A stretch of DNA of 64,000 bases from Nematopogon swammerdamellus. Lineage: Eukaryota; Arthropoda; Insecta; Lepidoptera; Adelidae. Position numbers and translations under genes: made by a program. Below are positions 45,501-57,127 of the stretch, one piece after another. The stretch spans positions 15,679,523 to 15,743,522 of the forward strand of contig OX336342.1 in assembly GCA_946902875.1 (NCBI GenBank), read 5' to 3'. The notes beneath the pieces are model-generated. The model did no database searches. It saw only the letters and a program-made list of their open reading frames with translations, and had not been told where the DNA came from. The first letter of the stretch is position 1. Every line of letters starts with the position of its first letter.

Positions 45501-48500
45501 GTGAGAGCTCCGCTGGGCTCTTCTGATCATTGTTTATTGGGGGGTCCATGGTGCCATCTTCTCCCCTTCAGTCTCGTACTGGGGATGTAAGTCGAAGTTC
45601 GCACTACGCATCAGTAGGTTGGGATGGGATGCGAAAGTCGCGCGATCGTGCCAGACGTGATCCACGAACCGAAGAAGGAATACAACCGCCTCTCCAGATC
45701 CTGCAAGATGGATATTGCCAGGGACAAATTTGAACACATTGGCAGAATCGGTGACAAACTGAACCAGCACCCAACTGGGAACCGTGAGTTCTGTTCTCTC
45801 GCCAAGTCTGACGAGTTGAATTTCTGCCGCTTCTCTTTTGCCTTGCTTGCCCAAGGGTTGATTGTAAGAAATCTCTGTAAGTGATAATAAGCCCATCTTC
45901 GGTTCTTATGTAAATTTTCCAATGTACCTACTTATTAAAATTTTTTTTTTATGTAATCCGGTATGGGTTGCTGAGTCGGAGGGGCCAAAGCACATGCTCT
46001 AACCAGCCAATATCACCTCCGAGAAGGTAGGTGCCATACCGGAGACTTCCCTGGATTGCTGGCTATACTGGACTAGAGGAGAACACAACCGAGGTTGCTT
46101 GCGGCCATCTTACATCCAGTACGGTGGTACCAACCCAGTCGGCTACAATTTGAGCCTACCACCTAGTAAGGGGCAAGGGAAGGGACCTACAGTTTTACAC
46201 CGGTTCCGAACGGTGAAGCAGCGGGTGTAGGTATGCACGTAAATTTTTTCGTCAGAAAAAACTCATTGGTACACGCCGACCGGATTCGAACCTCGGACCT
46301 CCCGCATGAGAAGCCGATGCCCAAACCACTCGGCCACCCGCCGTTTAGTATCATACATTGAATGTTTCTTGGGACAATAAAGCATTTTCTATGTTTCACC
46401 TCTGTAGTGTTCTGTAGGCTCACTTCCTCACTCCGCAAAGGAAAAAGCCGACTTACTGGTATCTCTCTTTGCGGAGAACTCCAACCTGGACGATGGGGTT
46501 GCCACTCCCCCATCCACTCCATGCCGGAAGTGCAGTACCGACAACGGACTGTACGGGCGGAGCTTCACTCCCTAGACGTCAGGAAAGCGAGTGAGCCGGG
46601 TAGAATTCCTGCATTGGTGTTAAAAAGGTGTGCTCCCGAGCTGGCTCCATACTCCAATTGCCGAGTGCGGTATGAATTTCATCCCTACACGCTGGACTTA
46701 CCACGGATGCGTACCAACCCGTTCTACAGATCTTTCCTCTACAGAACCGGTAAACTCTAGAACGCTCTCTCTGCCAATATATTTTCCTCCAAGTACAGTC
46801 TCGTATCCTTCAATAGGGGCGTCAATAAGCACCTGTCAGGCGTTTGGTGCCACATGTCACGCTTTCAATAATAAAAGCGGTCAAGTGCGAGTCGAAATCT
46901 CGTGGAGAGGGTTCCGTACCATTCCGTTATACGTTTTAAGACTTAGGATTTTCGTTTAAGTTTTCCTGTAAACTATAAGAGAAACCCTTATTATTTTTTA
47001 AATTTTAGACTCCGTAGCTTTGGAGATAAGCTCCCCCCTTATTGCTAAATATTTGTAAATTTTCTTTAATATCTTGTAAACTATGAAATTTAAAATTATA
47101 AAAAAAATTGCTTGTATTCCTTATAACGGGCCCTTTTCCTTAATAATATAATGAACTGGAAAAAAAATTTTTACTTTCTAATTTGTCCCCTAAAATTGAC
47201 CCCCAAAATCTAAATTCATTCATAGGTCATCATCAAACTCTATATATGTACCAAATTTCAAGTTTTTTGGTCCCGTAGATTCGGAGAAAATAAGCTGTGA
47301 GAGACGAACAGACAGAGACAAACAGCCACAAGACTGATCCTATAAGGGTTCAGGTTATCCTCTTTTGAGATACGGAACCCTAAAAAAACACGGAATATGG
47401 AATCTCGGCGAGATAAGCATAATTTTTCTTTATTACACCAGAACAATAGAGAATAGAGGAGCCGAGGCTGTGGCCGAGCCGAGGTCAGTATCTCAGCAAT
47501 CACAACAGCCAAGTTGGATATTACCCGATCAGCCGCGAGCCGCAGTGGTGCTGCGAGAGGATTAATTTAATCTGCACGGGAGAAAGTTTCTCAATTCCAA
47601 GTCCTAAATCCGCTCCGAATTACCGAACTTCGTCTGCTTCTGGGGAAGGGTGCGCGTTGCAAAATATATCAGCAAATCTGTAAAATCGCATTTCAGTAGA
47701 TGGCGAAATGAATTGTCCTTATCGCGAAAGATATTTTATATTATATATTCCCTTGGAGTTCCCACTTATTAAATACTAGCTTTTGCCCGCGGCTTCGCTC
47801 GTGTGAAATTCGTATTTAAAACGAAGAAAGTAAGTAAGCCTGCTACCGTAACTTTATTTTGGCGCGCGGAATAATTCGGTTTCTATGAGAGCCACATCTT
47901 AGCGTAACCGGAACTGAATTGTATTTAGCCTGTCCTGTGTCCCGTATAATTATATGTCCTTGTACTAAATTTCATCGAATTCGGATGATCGGTTTAAGAG
48001 TTATGGAGGATCATACATACATACAGAAAAGAATTCTAAAAATCATCAATTTAGTTTTAGTATCATACATAGAGTCTACAAACGCAAAACAAAGTAACTT
48101 ACTTCATGACCATCCCTTATTTGATATTGATACTTATGATATAATACTCGACTATGCAGATGTGCGCGTTTACAATGGCTCGATATTCCAAGTCGCAGGA
48201 CTTATCGTCTCGCCACGTCTCTTATCTTCCTTACACTGAGCTACCCTGCTGCTCCATATACCTAAGTGAGCGGTTTAATTTTCTCTGTTCCCATGGTCTC
48301 TCTTGGAGATAATTTGACAACTTTACTTACAGTCAGTGCGGCTGACATGTGGACTCAGTTTCCTGAACAGATAGGATGCTCCACTACTATCCACATGTTC
48401 AAAGTACGTAGGTATCCACAAGCTGTTGCTGACACATAATGGCAATACGTAGGTAAAATTATATAAGTACTCATCGATGCCCTTACATCTTCAATTCAGT

Positions 48501-50811
48501 TTATAATATATGTTAATTATATAAATATGTATGTATAGTATAGTATATAAAAGCTGACGTACATTACAATATTAATTTTTCTTATTCTATATAGGTATGT
48601 AATTATGTATATTTAAGGATGTAATTGGTTGTATGCGTCTATGTACAATTTGTCCATGCAAGTTATGTATTTATAGTTCATACTACTGTCCATTCTTTAG
48701 TACTGAATTGTTCGTCCCTACGAGTTTTCCACATCCCAAAGGTTAGTTCGTAAAGATGCCGAAAGGCATTAAGAGCGCGGTACTACAGCATCAAAATGCG
48801 CACTGATATGGCGCATTTTGAATAGAGAAGCGTTCGATATCCTTTGTGATTTGTGTAAAAAGTAAAATATTCACAGGGGTTCCCATAGAAGAAACTAAAA
48901 AGTGTATGCGCGCGTGCCATCTACCGAAAGGAGTATGAAACATTTTAACTAATCATGAATTTCTTTTTATGAAGCATTTCATAAACACGCCATAGATGGC
49001 GCGAGTGGCGGTGACAATGACATGGCGATACGGAACCCTCGGTGCGCAAGTTCGACTTGCACTTGGCCGGTTTTATTCAATTTAGTCATTAAAATTTTTA
49101 TCAAGTCTTTCAAATGAAAAGTTCATTTGGCACCAGACGTATGCAATTCATTAGGTGGTGTTCAATGGGTTATTCAGCAAACTTATTCAGACATAGGTTC
49201 ATTAAATGTTTACATTAGTACTAGTAAAATGTCATCTGAACGGAATGTTAGCAAAATTACAGTTTAATGAAAGGGAAGGAGAATAATAATTTATGAACGA
49301 TCATTTGCATTCCCATCTTTTCACATTAAAGTGAGGACACAAACAGGGCCTAAAGCTTTCTAATGATTGTCGTTTCCTATCGATCATTTATGTAGGTGAG
49401 TTATCTAGAAAAATTCCTACTCGAGAAGTAATTATCATTAGACTATATAACTGGAGCGAGCTGTGGGCTGTGTTAATACAACGGTTATGTACATATTTAA
49501 CTGCAGATAGAATTTACTTAAATTAATGATTTTACAATTTGCTCGTTTAACCTAACAACACGCACCATATCGGCACTTTTGTTTTCATTACCTTTCGCGC
49601 TAGAGACTTTAGTTTGTTATTCGGCGTTACGCAGGGCGCTATGGTATTATAACATTATAAAAAAAATATTACAATTAGGAACCTTTTTACAGCCGATACT
49701 TTTATGTTCTATTTTTTTAATACTTATGTAGATCAGTAGGTGTTGCACGCCAGTCTAATCACATGTTCAAGCATTGTTCTCCTTGCTTTGCCCTCTTTAT
49801 TATCGTGAAGGATAAGGGGCGGCTTTCGAGCTGTTATGGCTGTTTTTTTATGGAACCTGACACGGTTGGCTACATCACCTACAACATCCGTGATGTCAGC
49901 CCATAACACTGGGTGAACTAGGTGCCGTGTCATTGCTTCCCTTCATTTCATGTCGGCTACAATGAACTGGACGGAAAACGCGAACTATTTACATATCCGT
50001 TTCGACCGACGTTTCATTCAGTGCGGTGGTATCAACCCGGGCGAGATGAACCCTACCACCTAGCAAGGTAAGAGGGGAAGAAGGTGCGACCCTGCTTGTC
50101 GTAAATAGTTTCTGGTTCTACTGCCTGCTACGTACTTACTAGTAGGAGCGTTATTTATAATGTTAAATAAGTTGAAGAGACAACTCACCGAATGTACATG
50201 AAGACGACGAGGGCGTTGCCGGAGCAGCCGAGCAGCATGAGCAGGATGTAGAGCGCGCCCAGCGCGTAGTTGACGGCCGGCGGCGGCGGCGCGAACTGCA
50301 GCCAGTGCCGGTTCATCAGCTCCAGGTAGCTCTCGTCGAAAAAGCCCGAGGACGCCCAAAGCTCCACCGGCCACGCGCGCTTGAACTGTGCCATCAGCTC
50401 CGCGAGCGACCCGTTCCCGCTCAGCGTGGAGTTCCTCTCGGCCGCGACGTCGTTATCGGCGCCTCCGCCGGGACGCTGCGTCGCGTTGCCGACGCGGCCG
50501 ACCAGTTCCACGGTGACCGAATCGAGGTGCGTCTCCTCGCTCCTCCCGCCGGCAGCGACCGGTGTCGGCTCCCTGTCGGCGACCGCTCTTCTCCTTCGTC
50601 GCCACCGGGACGCGAGCGTCTCCGGCTGCGCACACGGCGGCATCGGCCGCTCGCCGCGCACCTCCAGCGGCACACACCTCTTGAGCTTCCGGAGCCGCAC
50701 TGCCGCCTCCACGTGCGTCACCCCGCGACCCGCACCCGCCCGCCGGCCGGCGCGGCCGCACATGTCACACTGACCGATAACCAACAGCAGCAGTAGAGTG
50801 AACACGTTCAT
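38470..50811 (-). CDS. Insect r-type opsin, long N-terminus (3 exons, 600 aa; Rh7-like or unclassified clade)
   Basis: Light-sensing G-protein-coupled receptor of the plasma or microvillar membrane. Exons on the minus strand: 50811-50189, 41714-41584, 39518-38470; phases agree and total 1803 nt. Visible: TM1 near 181-206, NLATSDF in TM2, the disulfide pair C253 and C333, DRY at 277-279, SWTPY in TM6, FCKTASCINPFIY in TM7 with the retinal-linking Lys451 six residues before the NPxxY Asn, then HPKF, a hallmark of r-opsins. The C-terminal tail of about 130 residues is Ser/Arg-rich. The N-terminus before TM1 is about 180 residues, far longer than in visual opsins. It starts MNVFTLLLLLVIGQ like a signal peptide, has sequons at N109, N127 and N133, and RWRRRRR at 69-75. 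An in-frame TAA lies 9 nt before the ATG. Opsin identity is firm; the exact clade is not settled. Confidence 0.93.
39608..40302. mobile_element. 695-bp element with AAGTGCGAGTCGGACTCGCG ends
   Basis: About 45-bp inverted termini CCAAGTGCGAGTCGGACTCG ... and ACGGAACCCTCGGTGCGCGA; a CTGT microsatellite at 39999-40022 lies inside. Partial copies lie at 14496, 36680, 46875, 48880 and 58410. In opsin intron 2. Confidence 0.8.
41074..41468 (+). mobile_element. SINE-A, full length, best 5S match
   Basis: GTCAGCCTCGATAGCTCAGT starts the tRNA-like part. 41124-41168 (GTTAAGCAACGCC... TGGATGGGTGACCGC) closely matches 5S rRNA box A to box C. Ends TTTCCATAAAAAAAAA. In opsin intron 2. Confidence 0.93.
41584..41714 (-). 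CDS. Opsin exon 2 (TM2)
   Basis: Acceptor AATGTTGCAG, donor G|GTAAAT, 131 nt. Reads CRSLRTPGNVLVVNLATSDF then FMLAKTPVFIFNSFYLGPAL. LRTPGN and LAxxD are standard loop-1 and TM2 features. Too short to appear as a long open frame. Confidence 0.92.
42359..42473 (+). mobile_element. SINE-A, 3' fragment
   Basis: GGCACGATCAAAGGGGGATG to CAGTTTCCATGAAAAAAAAA. In opsin intron 1. Confidence 0.85.
42995..43376 (-). pseudogene. LINE reverse-transcriptase C-terminal remnant
   Basis: Minus-strand reading ESLSHRRFVRSLSLFYY and YGRCSEKLAFLITYHPTYL follows the layout of insect non-LTR RT tails. Interrupted by frame changes. In opsin intron 1. Confidence 0.5.
43408..43428. repeat. Short perfect palindrome GCGTTGTCAATTGACAACGC
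   Basis: A 20-bp palindrome without a loop in opsin intron 1. A second hairpin, GGAAATTATCAAT with its complement, follows at about 43703-43734. Confidence 0.8.
44690..46870 (+). pseudogene. Degraded LINE with endonuclease and RT pieces, split by SINE-B
   Basis: 45294-45540 reads VLLGDFNAHHEAWLGSRR, DFALTRDLSQLVDQPTRMPD and APLGSSDHC, the AP-endonuclease of an I/R1/CR1-type LINE. 45624-45830 continues the linker. After the SINE-B insertion (45941-46343), 46360-46640 gives VRAELHSLDVRKASEPGRIP and VLKRCAPELAP (RT start), then jumps to the C-terminal FLYRTGKL region. Most of the RT core is deleted, and several frame shifts and stops are present. In opsin intron 1. Confidence 0.75.
45941..46343 (-). 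mobile_element. SINE-B, short form
   Basis: On minus: A box TGGCCGAGTGG (46336-46326) and B box GGTTCGAATCC (46292-46282), about 45 bp apart as in tRNA. Then a body containing TAGGTCCCTTCCCTTGCCCC shared in part with SINE-A, and an A tail. Inserted into the degraded LINE. Confidence 0.85.
46875..47390. repeat. Copy of the AAGTGCGAGTCG family, partial
   Basis: GGTCAAGTGCGAGTCGAAAT, GGGTTCCGTACC at the left; GGTCCCGTAGATTCGGAGAA and ATACGGAACCC at the right. Confidence 0.6.
47775..48030 (+). repeat. Copy of the TTTGCCCGCGGC dispersed repeat
   Basis: ACTAGCTTTTGCCCGCGGCT at the left, then GAGCCACATCTTAGCGTAAC, GAATTCGGATGATCGGTTTA and a CATACATACATA tail. Other copies lie at 4811-4975 and 59845-60004; the same termini bound the foldback at 5213-6927. 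Confidence 0.75.
48870..49072. repeat. Right-end copy of the AAGTGCGAGTCG family
   Basis: GGTTCCCATAGAAGAAACTA, CACGCCATAGATGGCGCGAG, ACGGAACCCTCGGTGCGCAA. Matches 40140-40302. Confidence 0.75.
49073..49842. other. Unassigned part of opsin intron 1
   Basis: AT-rich with no coding signal or repeat recognised. Confidence 0.4.
49843..50070 (-). mobile_element. SINE-A, 3' half, beside opsin exon 1
   Basis: TTTTTTTATGGAACCTGACA to CGGGCGAGATGAACCCTACC in reverse. It ends about 120 bp from the exon 1 donor. Confidence 0.88.
50189..50811 (-). CDS. Opsin exon 1 (extracellular N-terminus and TM1)
   Basis: GC-rich exon that encodes residues 1-207 and ends TACATTCG|GTGAGT. The ATG has A at -3 and an in-frame stop just upstream. 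Sequence from NYALGALYILLMLLGCSGNA is TM1 with the conserved GN. The 8.5-kb intron that follows is full of transposon fragments. Confidence 0.9.
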
Positions 50812-51140
50812 CTTTTCTTACACACTTAAACTATGAGAAATTATATTTTAAATCTGGCGCCGGAATACTTGTCAAGCCAATTAGATTAGGTGTGACGGCG
50901 GCTGAGGTGACGGGGGCACGGTGGTGAGGTGGGAAGTGCCGGTGAATGGGTGATGTGAGGCGGAACCGCGGTGCGGCGCGGCGGAGGAGCACGTCCAAAC
51001 CGCCTCTGAGATGAGTACGAAATGGCAGGACTAGGGCGTCGCGTCGCGGCGTCGTCGCTCCTGCGGTGCCGCACTCGCTCGCATCGAAATCGGCAGCTAG
51101 ACTGAAGACCTGTCTAGTCTGCACACGCGCTGCGACAACT

Positions 51141-51147
51141 ATTTATA
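51141..51147 (-). promoter_or_regulatory. TATA box of the opsin promoter
   Basis: ATTTATA on plus reads TATAAAT on the gene strand. A GCAGACT lies about 27 nt and a TTCAGT about 44 nt downstream as possible starts. This predicts a 5' UTR of roughly 290-310 nt. Confidence 0.5.
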
Positions 51148-53280
51148 GACTTCGGCGCACGAAAACTTTTATTTAAGAAGCTTCCGATATTACGCTAGGA
51201 GTGCTTTCGCGCTCCGAAGGGAATATATTTATATGATGATTAAATCTATGCAATTTGCAAAAAGCCAATATGTACTGAGGGCTAAGTGCTGCAATCTAGC
51301 TGATGGCCCTGCTTTCTGTTTGCTATGTTATTATTTACATTACATGTTGAATACACAATATACATACATACTGTTTAGTTTGATTTAATAAAAAAAATAT
51401 AAAAAAGTAATACAAATAACTACAACGTATTGGGTACTGTGGCGGAGTCGACTGAGTTGGACGAAATTTTTTACTTACAGTAATATTAACATGTAATTAT
51501 TTAGTTTTTATTATTTATTATGTTAAGTTTATTTAATTAGTTTTACTCACTGTATCAAGTTGTATTTTAATAACTAAATAATTAAAACCTATCTAACAAA
51601 CACAAAAAAAAAACTTGAAATAGAAAGTGAGTTAGTTATGAGAGTCTGCTGAGGATAAGTGAATTATAATAACATAACGTTAACTAAATCGAATAAGTCA
51701 AGATAAGGAACCTGAGACTCTCTCGACTATTGGAAACAGTGGACGGCGCGGGGCGGCGGCGGCGGCGGAGGGCGGCCGGCACTCACTCCACTCCATGCCG
51801 CCGCCCGCCGCGACAGTTGCTACTTGCTGAGCCGGCGAAGCCAACATTGCGCTCCATAGCGAACATTCCTGTAAGTAGGTTTACAGAATGTTCATGAAAA
51901 TTGTAGCAGAGCTATTTCTCAGTTTTCGAAATATGTAGCCATTGTTTTGGTGCAAAATCGTTGAAATAACTATATCATTATGTTCAGTGTGTGAAACTTT
52001 AAATTTAAGAAGAATATAATCGGGAACTAGATCAAAGCATTGGCGTAACTTGGAGTAATTTCTGGGAGATGTCCTGACTCCTACGCTCCCGCACCATTTT
52101 TACGCGGATGTCGCTTGCATACCTTTACCATACCGTACCATAATACCGCTTCGTATACCTGTTGATAAAGACGGATCCAGTTTTTAGTTGGGGTCACAAA
52201 CTTACATTCGCAGTATGACTATTTCATTCCGTCGTTTGTTCCGTTTAAACAGTTTTATTTTAATTTAAATGTAATAGTCATTTATTATATTTATATGTAG
52301 TTTGTAATAAGTAAACACTCATAAATAAAACTTCAAACCAACAAACACAATGTAGCTTGTCCATGGCGCGGCGTCCAAGTCGCCCGAAAATGTACCAAAA
52401 CAATAAGATTATAGGTTAAAATGAACCTTAACCAATAAAGCGACTTCGCCTGTCTCTGCGTATATATCAGTAATCTGTAGTCTCTGGCGTCGAAGGCGCC
52501 ACAAAAAATTATCAAAACCATAAAATGCTAGTCTGAAATGCACCTCAAATAACAAACACGACCTCGCTTGTCTATGGCGCCCGCTAAAGTGTAATGTAAA
52601 TTTAGTTATGCAAGAAATCAGAATCAGAATTCATTATGAAGAAGAAAAGAGGAACGCTAACTGGATATATGTAAATGAGTACCTACTATAAGTAGGGACT
52701 CGTAGGTATAAACATTTTCTTCCTTCCGTCATCTACACGAACTTGGCATGTTCCGTGCGTATGCTATATTGGGACACATGTACGCACAAGTCTGTTCTAC
52801 TCAAAAATGTGCCACGTTTCTTATAACGTGCGAACTCGAGACGATGTTAATTGTAACACATTGCCTGATTGCTCAGTTTAATTTCATTTGTGTAGCTAAG
52901 GCGCTCTACCTTAGATATGCAATTAAGTGCGGCCAATCATACAATGACATTTTTAAATTAGGTTACTTACATTACGTTGGATTATATTTTATGCAGGATG
53001 TTCGGCACAGCGACCGAAAAATTTGGAGCATTTCAAAATTTTGAACATTTAACGGTCGCGGACACGTTGGTCAATTCGAACTACTTCACCAATGTTTAGA
53101 CTCTTGCAAACTATCCTTAATTTTGGCGCACATGGTGAATGATTTGTATGACATGTGGTACACCGTTGAAAAGGGCGTAAACTAGCAAACTTTTTAAGAG
53201 AAAACGAAGCTCTCAATATCTTGTCAGTTTTTTTTTTATGAATTAAGAAATTAAGAATCTGTCATATTTTTACTCGTCCT
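51148..53280. other. Upstream flank of the opsin, no firm gene
   Basis: Contains a CG-rich island (51735-51870) ending in a donor-like CCTGTAAGTAGG at 51870. Degenerate repeats of CTTGTCCATGGCGC lie at about 52357 and 52568. No coding exon could be supported. Confidence 0.35.
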
Positions 53281-53675
53281 CGGGACTTTCAGGCCGTGGT
53301 TACGGAGCTCTCCGGGACGACGCGAGACTAGCTTCGAGCGATGGGTGATGGTACTAGACATGTAGGCCACCACCACCCCCATCTCGGAGAGCTCCGTATC
53401 CGCCGGACTGCACGGCGACGTCTTTGCGATGCTCTTTTAAACGTCTCCTTGTTCGCGCGCGCGTTGCCTCATGGGTGCCCTGCACCACCGGTAGCGGGGG
53501 CACTAGACGGGACGCGAGGTCCCGATGACCCCAAGCTGGCCGGTGGTGGACGTCGCCCTTGCCGTAGTCAACGTTCCATCTTCGTCGTCGATGATATGCA
53601 TCGACGACGACAGCGTGGAGCTGGGTGGTGGGGTGTGCGTGTGTGTGGTGTGCGCGAAGAAAGGCGGCTTTTATT

Positions 53676-54040
53676 TTTATTTTATTTTTATGGATAGCGC
53701 GACATGTGACTTCGTTTCACCTACAAGTAGGTGTCTAACGATGCCCATGGACATTCTGTGAGGCACGGGGATTGCGCATGCCATGCCGGCCGGACAGGAG
53801 CTTTTTCTCGCCCCTTTTGAAAAACCCCAGGCTGTACTCCAACTCAGCCGGCACCCCCACACACAGTGCCCACTACGCTAGCAGCGTTGCCCCTTTGGAT
53901 CCCTAGCCCCATTGGCTGATAGATGAAATACTTGGGGCGTCGATCACCAGACTTATTAATGAGGAGCTTTCCCAAATCGTTCTCGAAAGTCCTTAAGTCG
54001 GGTGACCACACCCCACACCACACACCAACTGTTTCCACAG
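53676..54040. repeat. Second copy of the AGGTGTCTAACG repeat
   Basis: TTTTATGGATAGCGCGACAT, AGGTGTCTAACGATGCCCAT, CATGCCATGCCGGCCGGACA; matches 37500-37690 in part. Confidence 0.5.
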
Positions 54041-54237
54041 CAAAGAGTGGCCCCGCAAAATAACGTATTTATTTATTTTCATGTTTTGGGCACTTAGAGC
54101 CGCGGAGCCACCTAGCCGGCCGAATTGGACGAACAGACAATGTGAGTAGGTGCGAAGCTATGCGTATCACACCACACATCGCATAATGGCCTTCCCTCGG
54201 CTCCACGGGATTAACTAAAGCCCCACATTCACTACAC

Positions 54238-54300
54238 GAGCCCGGTGCCGAGCCTAGCGCCGAGCTTAGCGCCGAGCCTGGTGCCGAGCCTCGCGGCCAT
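54238..54300. repeat. GCCGAGCC minisatellite
   Basis: Five to six units of about 12 bp, G(T/C)GCCGAGC(C/T)TAGC. The open frame repeating APSL here is an artefact. Confidence 0.75.
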
Positions 54301-55004
54301 CCTCGCGCCCCGTACAAATCCGGCGCGGCGCGGCGTGCGATATTCACAAACGGTTTTTTGTGCAATTCCTATATTTATATATATTTTTCTTTCATTTAAT
54401 TTCAATTCATTTCATAAGACGAGGATCAATATTTTCTCTCGGTGAATACGCAAAGTTCGTGTGTAGTAAATCTTACGTGCGGGTAATTATTCTCTACCTA
54501 ATCTAATTAGCTATCCAGTTCAGAAAGTTAATAATTAGTTTAGGAGCTAACAGCAAAAGCGCTATACATCGGCTATACATACACAAAAGTGTTAACCAAT
54601 TCCTTTGGGCCTCGCATACTTATCTTTACTTACTTTAGGTATAACTTTCACAAGCTATAGATACACAAGTATCGAGTACCTATTACAAACAAATATTTTG
54701 GTAGCTATACTAGAAGACGCGATAATAACTTATTGAATAAGTTTAACTTCCACCCCGTTTTACGGTTAGGATCAAAGATGGTGGCCATCAAAGACTTTCT
54801 AACTTCGTTATTGAATAAATACTGGTCAAGTATGAACGTTTTGTGAATTAAGTATAAAATGCAGTTGATACTTCAAGAAACAATACTCGCATAAACATGT
54901 AGTCCCTCAGCGACCGAGCTTCGCTCGGTTTCTATGAGCGTATACAAAAACAGCTCCTATGATAATTATTTTTGTAAATTTCGTTCGTATATTATCGTAT
55001 ATTA

Positions 55005-55929
55005 CATAGGGCACACTAAAAGTTTCCGGAATTGGCCACTTACATAAACAATATTTAAAAAGTAATTACAACATTTGAAAATGGAACTCTTTGGCCTTAG
55101 AATGCAGTTTGTTTCATCTGACTGTCAATTGTTTTTCCATTGTGGCGCCATTTTAAAAATTGCGTGTCTACATTAACATAAATTTAACCCGGGAAAATTT
55201 TCGTAGTATGATTTTCTACGATTTTAAGTGTAATTTGACAGCTCATCAGAGCCTCGCTCGGCTTCAATCTGCTTTTGGCGATGAAGCACCATGCAAGACG
55301 ACTATTTATTGCTGGTTTGCAGAATTCAAGCGCGGTCGTGTCAATCTCAGTGACGAATCTCGCGATGGTCGCCCGTTCACCGCTGTGAACAACAAAAACA
55401 TCGATGCTGTGCGCCGTATGATCGAAACAGACAGGCATGTGACCTACCATGAGATTCGGGCATCCTTAGACATAGGCATGAGTCAAATACAATCAACCCT
55501 ACACAAACATTTGGGTGTGAGAAAGCTGTGCTCGCGGTGGATCCCACACAATTTGACCGAGGCTCAAAAAACGCACCGCGTCACTTGGTGCAATGCCATG
55601 CTTACCAGATTCAACAAAGGCGCTTCAAATTTGGTGTGGGACATAGTAACAGGTGACGGCACCTTGTGACTTTTTTCTGTTCCCAAAAATTAAGAACCAA
55701 TTACGCGGTCAACGATTTTCATCACCAGAAGAGGCTGTCGAAGAATATGAAAAACACGTTTCTGAGGTCACCACGGAGGAGTGGCACAAAAGTTTTCAAA
55801 ATTGGTTTAATCGTATGAAAAAGTGCATTTACGCAAAGGGAGAATATTTTGAGAAACAATAAATTCATTTTTGACCTTTAATAGTATTTTATTCTTATTA
55901 ATTCCGGAAACTTTTAGTGTGCCCCACGT
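55005..55929 (+). mobile_element. Mariner element with internal deletion, TIRs kept
   Basis: Inverted ends GGGCACACTAAAAGTTTCCG then GAATT on both sides, bounded by TA at 55003-55004 and 55930-55931. At 925 bp it is shorter than the usual roughly 1.3 kb. It holds the first and last parts of a transposase. Confidence 0.92.
55163..55862 (+). pseudogene. Mariner transposase with catalytic core deleted
   Basis: The N-terminal part is intact: LTRENFRSMIFYDF, FGDEAPCKTTIYCWFAEFKR, the helix-turn-helix region and CSRWIPHNLTEAQKTHRV. It runs to DIVTGDGTL, just at the first catalytic Asp, then a stop. The frame resumes at 55653 with CDFFLFPKIKNQLRGQRFSS and ends FEKQ, then TAA. The segment with the other catalytic aspartates is missing. 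No clear ATG at the start. Cannot encode an active enzyme. Confidence 0.9.
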
Positions 55930-55931
55930 AT

Positions 55932-57127
55932 TAGAAGAGGCGGCAGAGGTGTCAGTAGCGACTCCTGGTGCTGAGTATTGGGTTGGCTCTGGCTAAGGAT
56001 TTATTTTTCTTAATTTCCATACCTACAAAACGAAATATAATGCAGCTATCAACTCACGAGATTTTGTTTACAAAGCAGTCACGCATACGCTGCCGCAGCA
56101 GCGTGCACGCACACACACGCACACACAACTCAACTAGCCTAGCTTCCTAGTCGCTAAATTCGCTCCCCGCTGCGCCAACTCGAAACGCTTATGGCGGGTG
56201 CGCGCGGGACGGGGGCATCGGCCGCTTGTATGGAATACGATGGCGCTTCAAATGTAGCCAACCGGCCAATGAATGCCTTGATGTATCGTCATTCGTCGCC
56301 CGAGTGTGACGCGCGCGAAATTTCAAATTGTGTAAAGGTATTGACGTTTTAGCTTATTCATCGTGGGTTATATAATAAAAATAATATAACCCCGATATTT
56401 TTCCACATTTGTTTTTGCTTATACTTCGATATTAATGCTGGCATTCATTTTATTTGGTTTGGCGCCGCCAACCTAGCCAACTTAAAGGAATCGCCGCTGA
56501 GAGGTGTGTCAAGATTGTGGCACGTGGACATCCGTTGCCTCTGCCTACCCCACTGGGAAAGCGGCGTGACACTATGTATGTATGTATGTACAAATAGCTC
56601 ACTTAAAGTAATAGGTTGTGTGTCCCTAAGTAACTTAAACTAAATACTATAAATATAGGTACGTCTGAAAAAAAAATCCGCTAAAACTAAAAAAAATTAA
56701 AAAGATTCAGTTTTTGAGAAAATCGTAAAAAACCCACTTAAAGTAGCCGTTTTTAGGGGGTTTAAAAAGGGCACTTTTAAACATATTTCTAAATATATAT
56801 TTTAAACTTTTATATTTTTATATTATAGATTGACTCAATATTTGGGGAAGATTTTTTTATTTTTTTTTAAAAGTTAAAAATTTGGAAGTTATGATTTTTT
56901 TTTATTTTTCGTTAGGCGAGTTACGAGTCGTCTTTATCTTGCACTGTGGTGTGAGTAGTTAAAATGGTTTTTCTGTATGCTTAATTGAAAATTAAGAATT
57001 TTAATTTTTTAATTAATTTTTTTTAAATTCGCTATACGCTTAAATTTTAAATGTAAGTAACCGAATGTCATGTAATGCATGATATCTGTGAATTTTCTAA
57101 AGGTTTTTGTGATTTGATGAAGGGAAG
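55932..57127. other. Gene-free stretch
   Basis: Contains a TATG microsatellite near 56572 and A/T-rich runs. No coding signal was seen. Confidence 0.4.

Noticed and set aside
46261..46343. tRNA gene on the minus strand
   Set aside because: A and B boxes are present but it is the head of a SINE with a body and A tail, found again at 16087-16170.
50305..50796. Plus-strand frames of 130-163 codons over opsin exon 1
   Set aside because: Antisense shadows of a GC-rich exon; no motif, and the opsin frame splices correctly.
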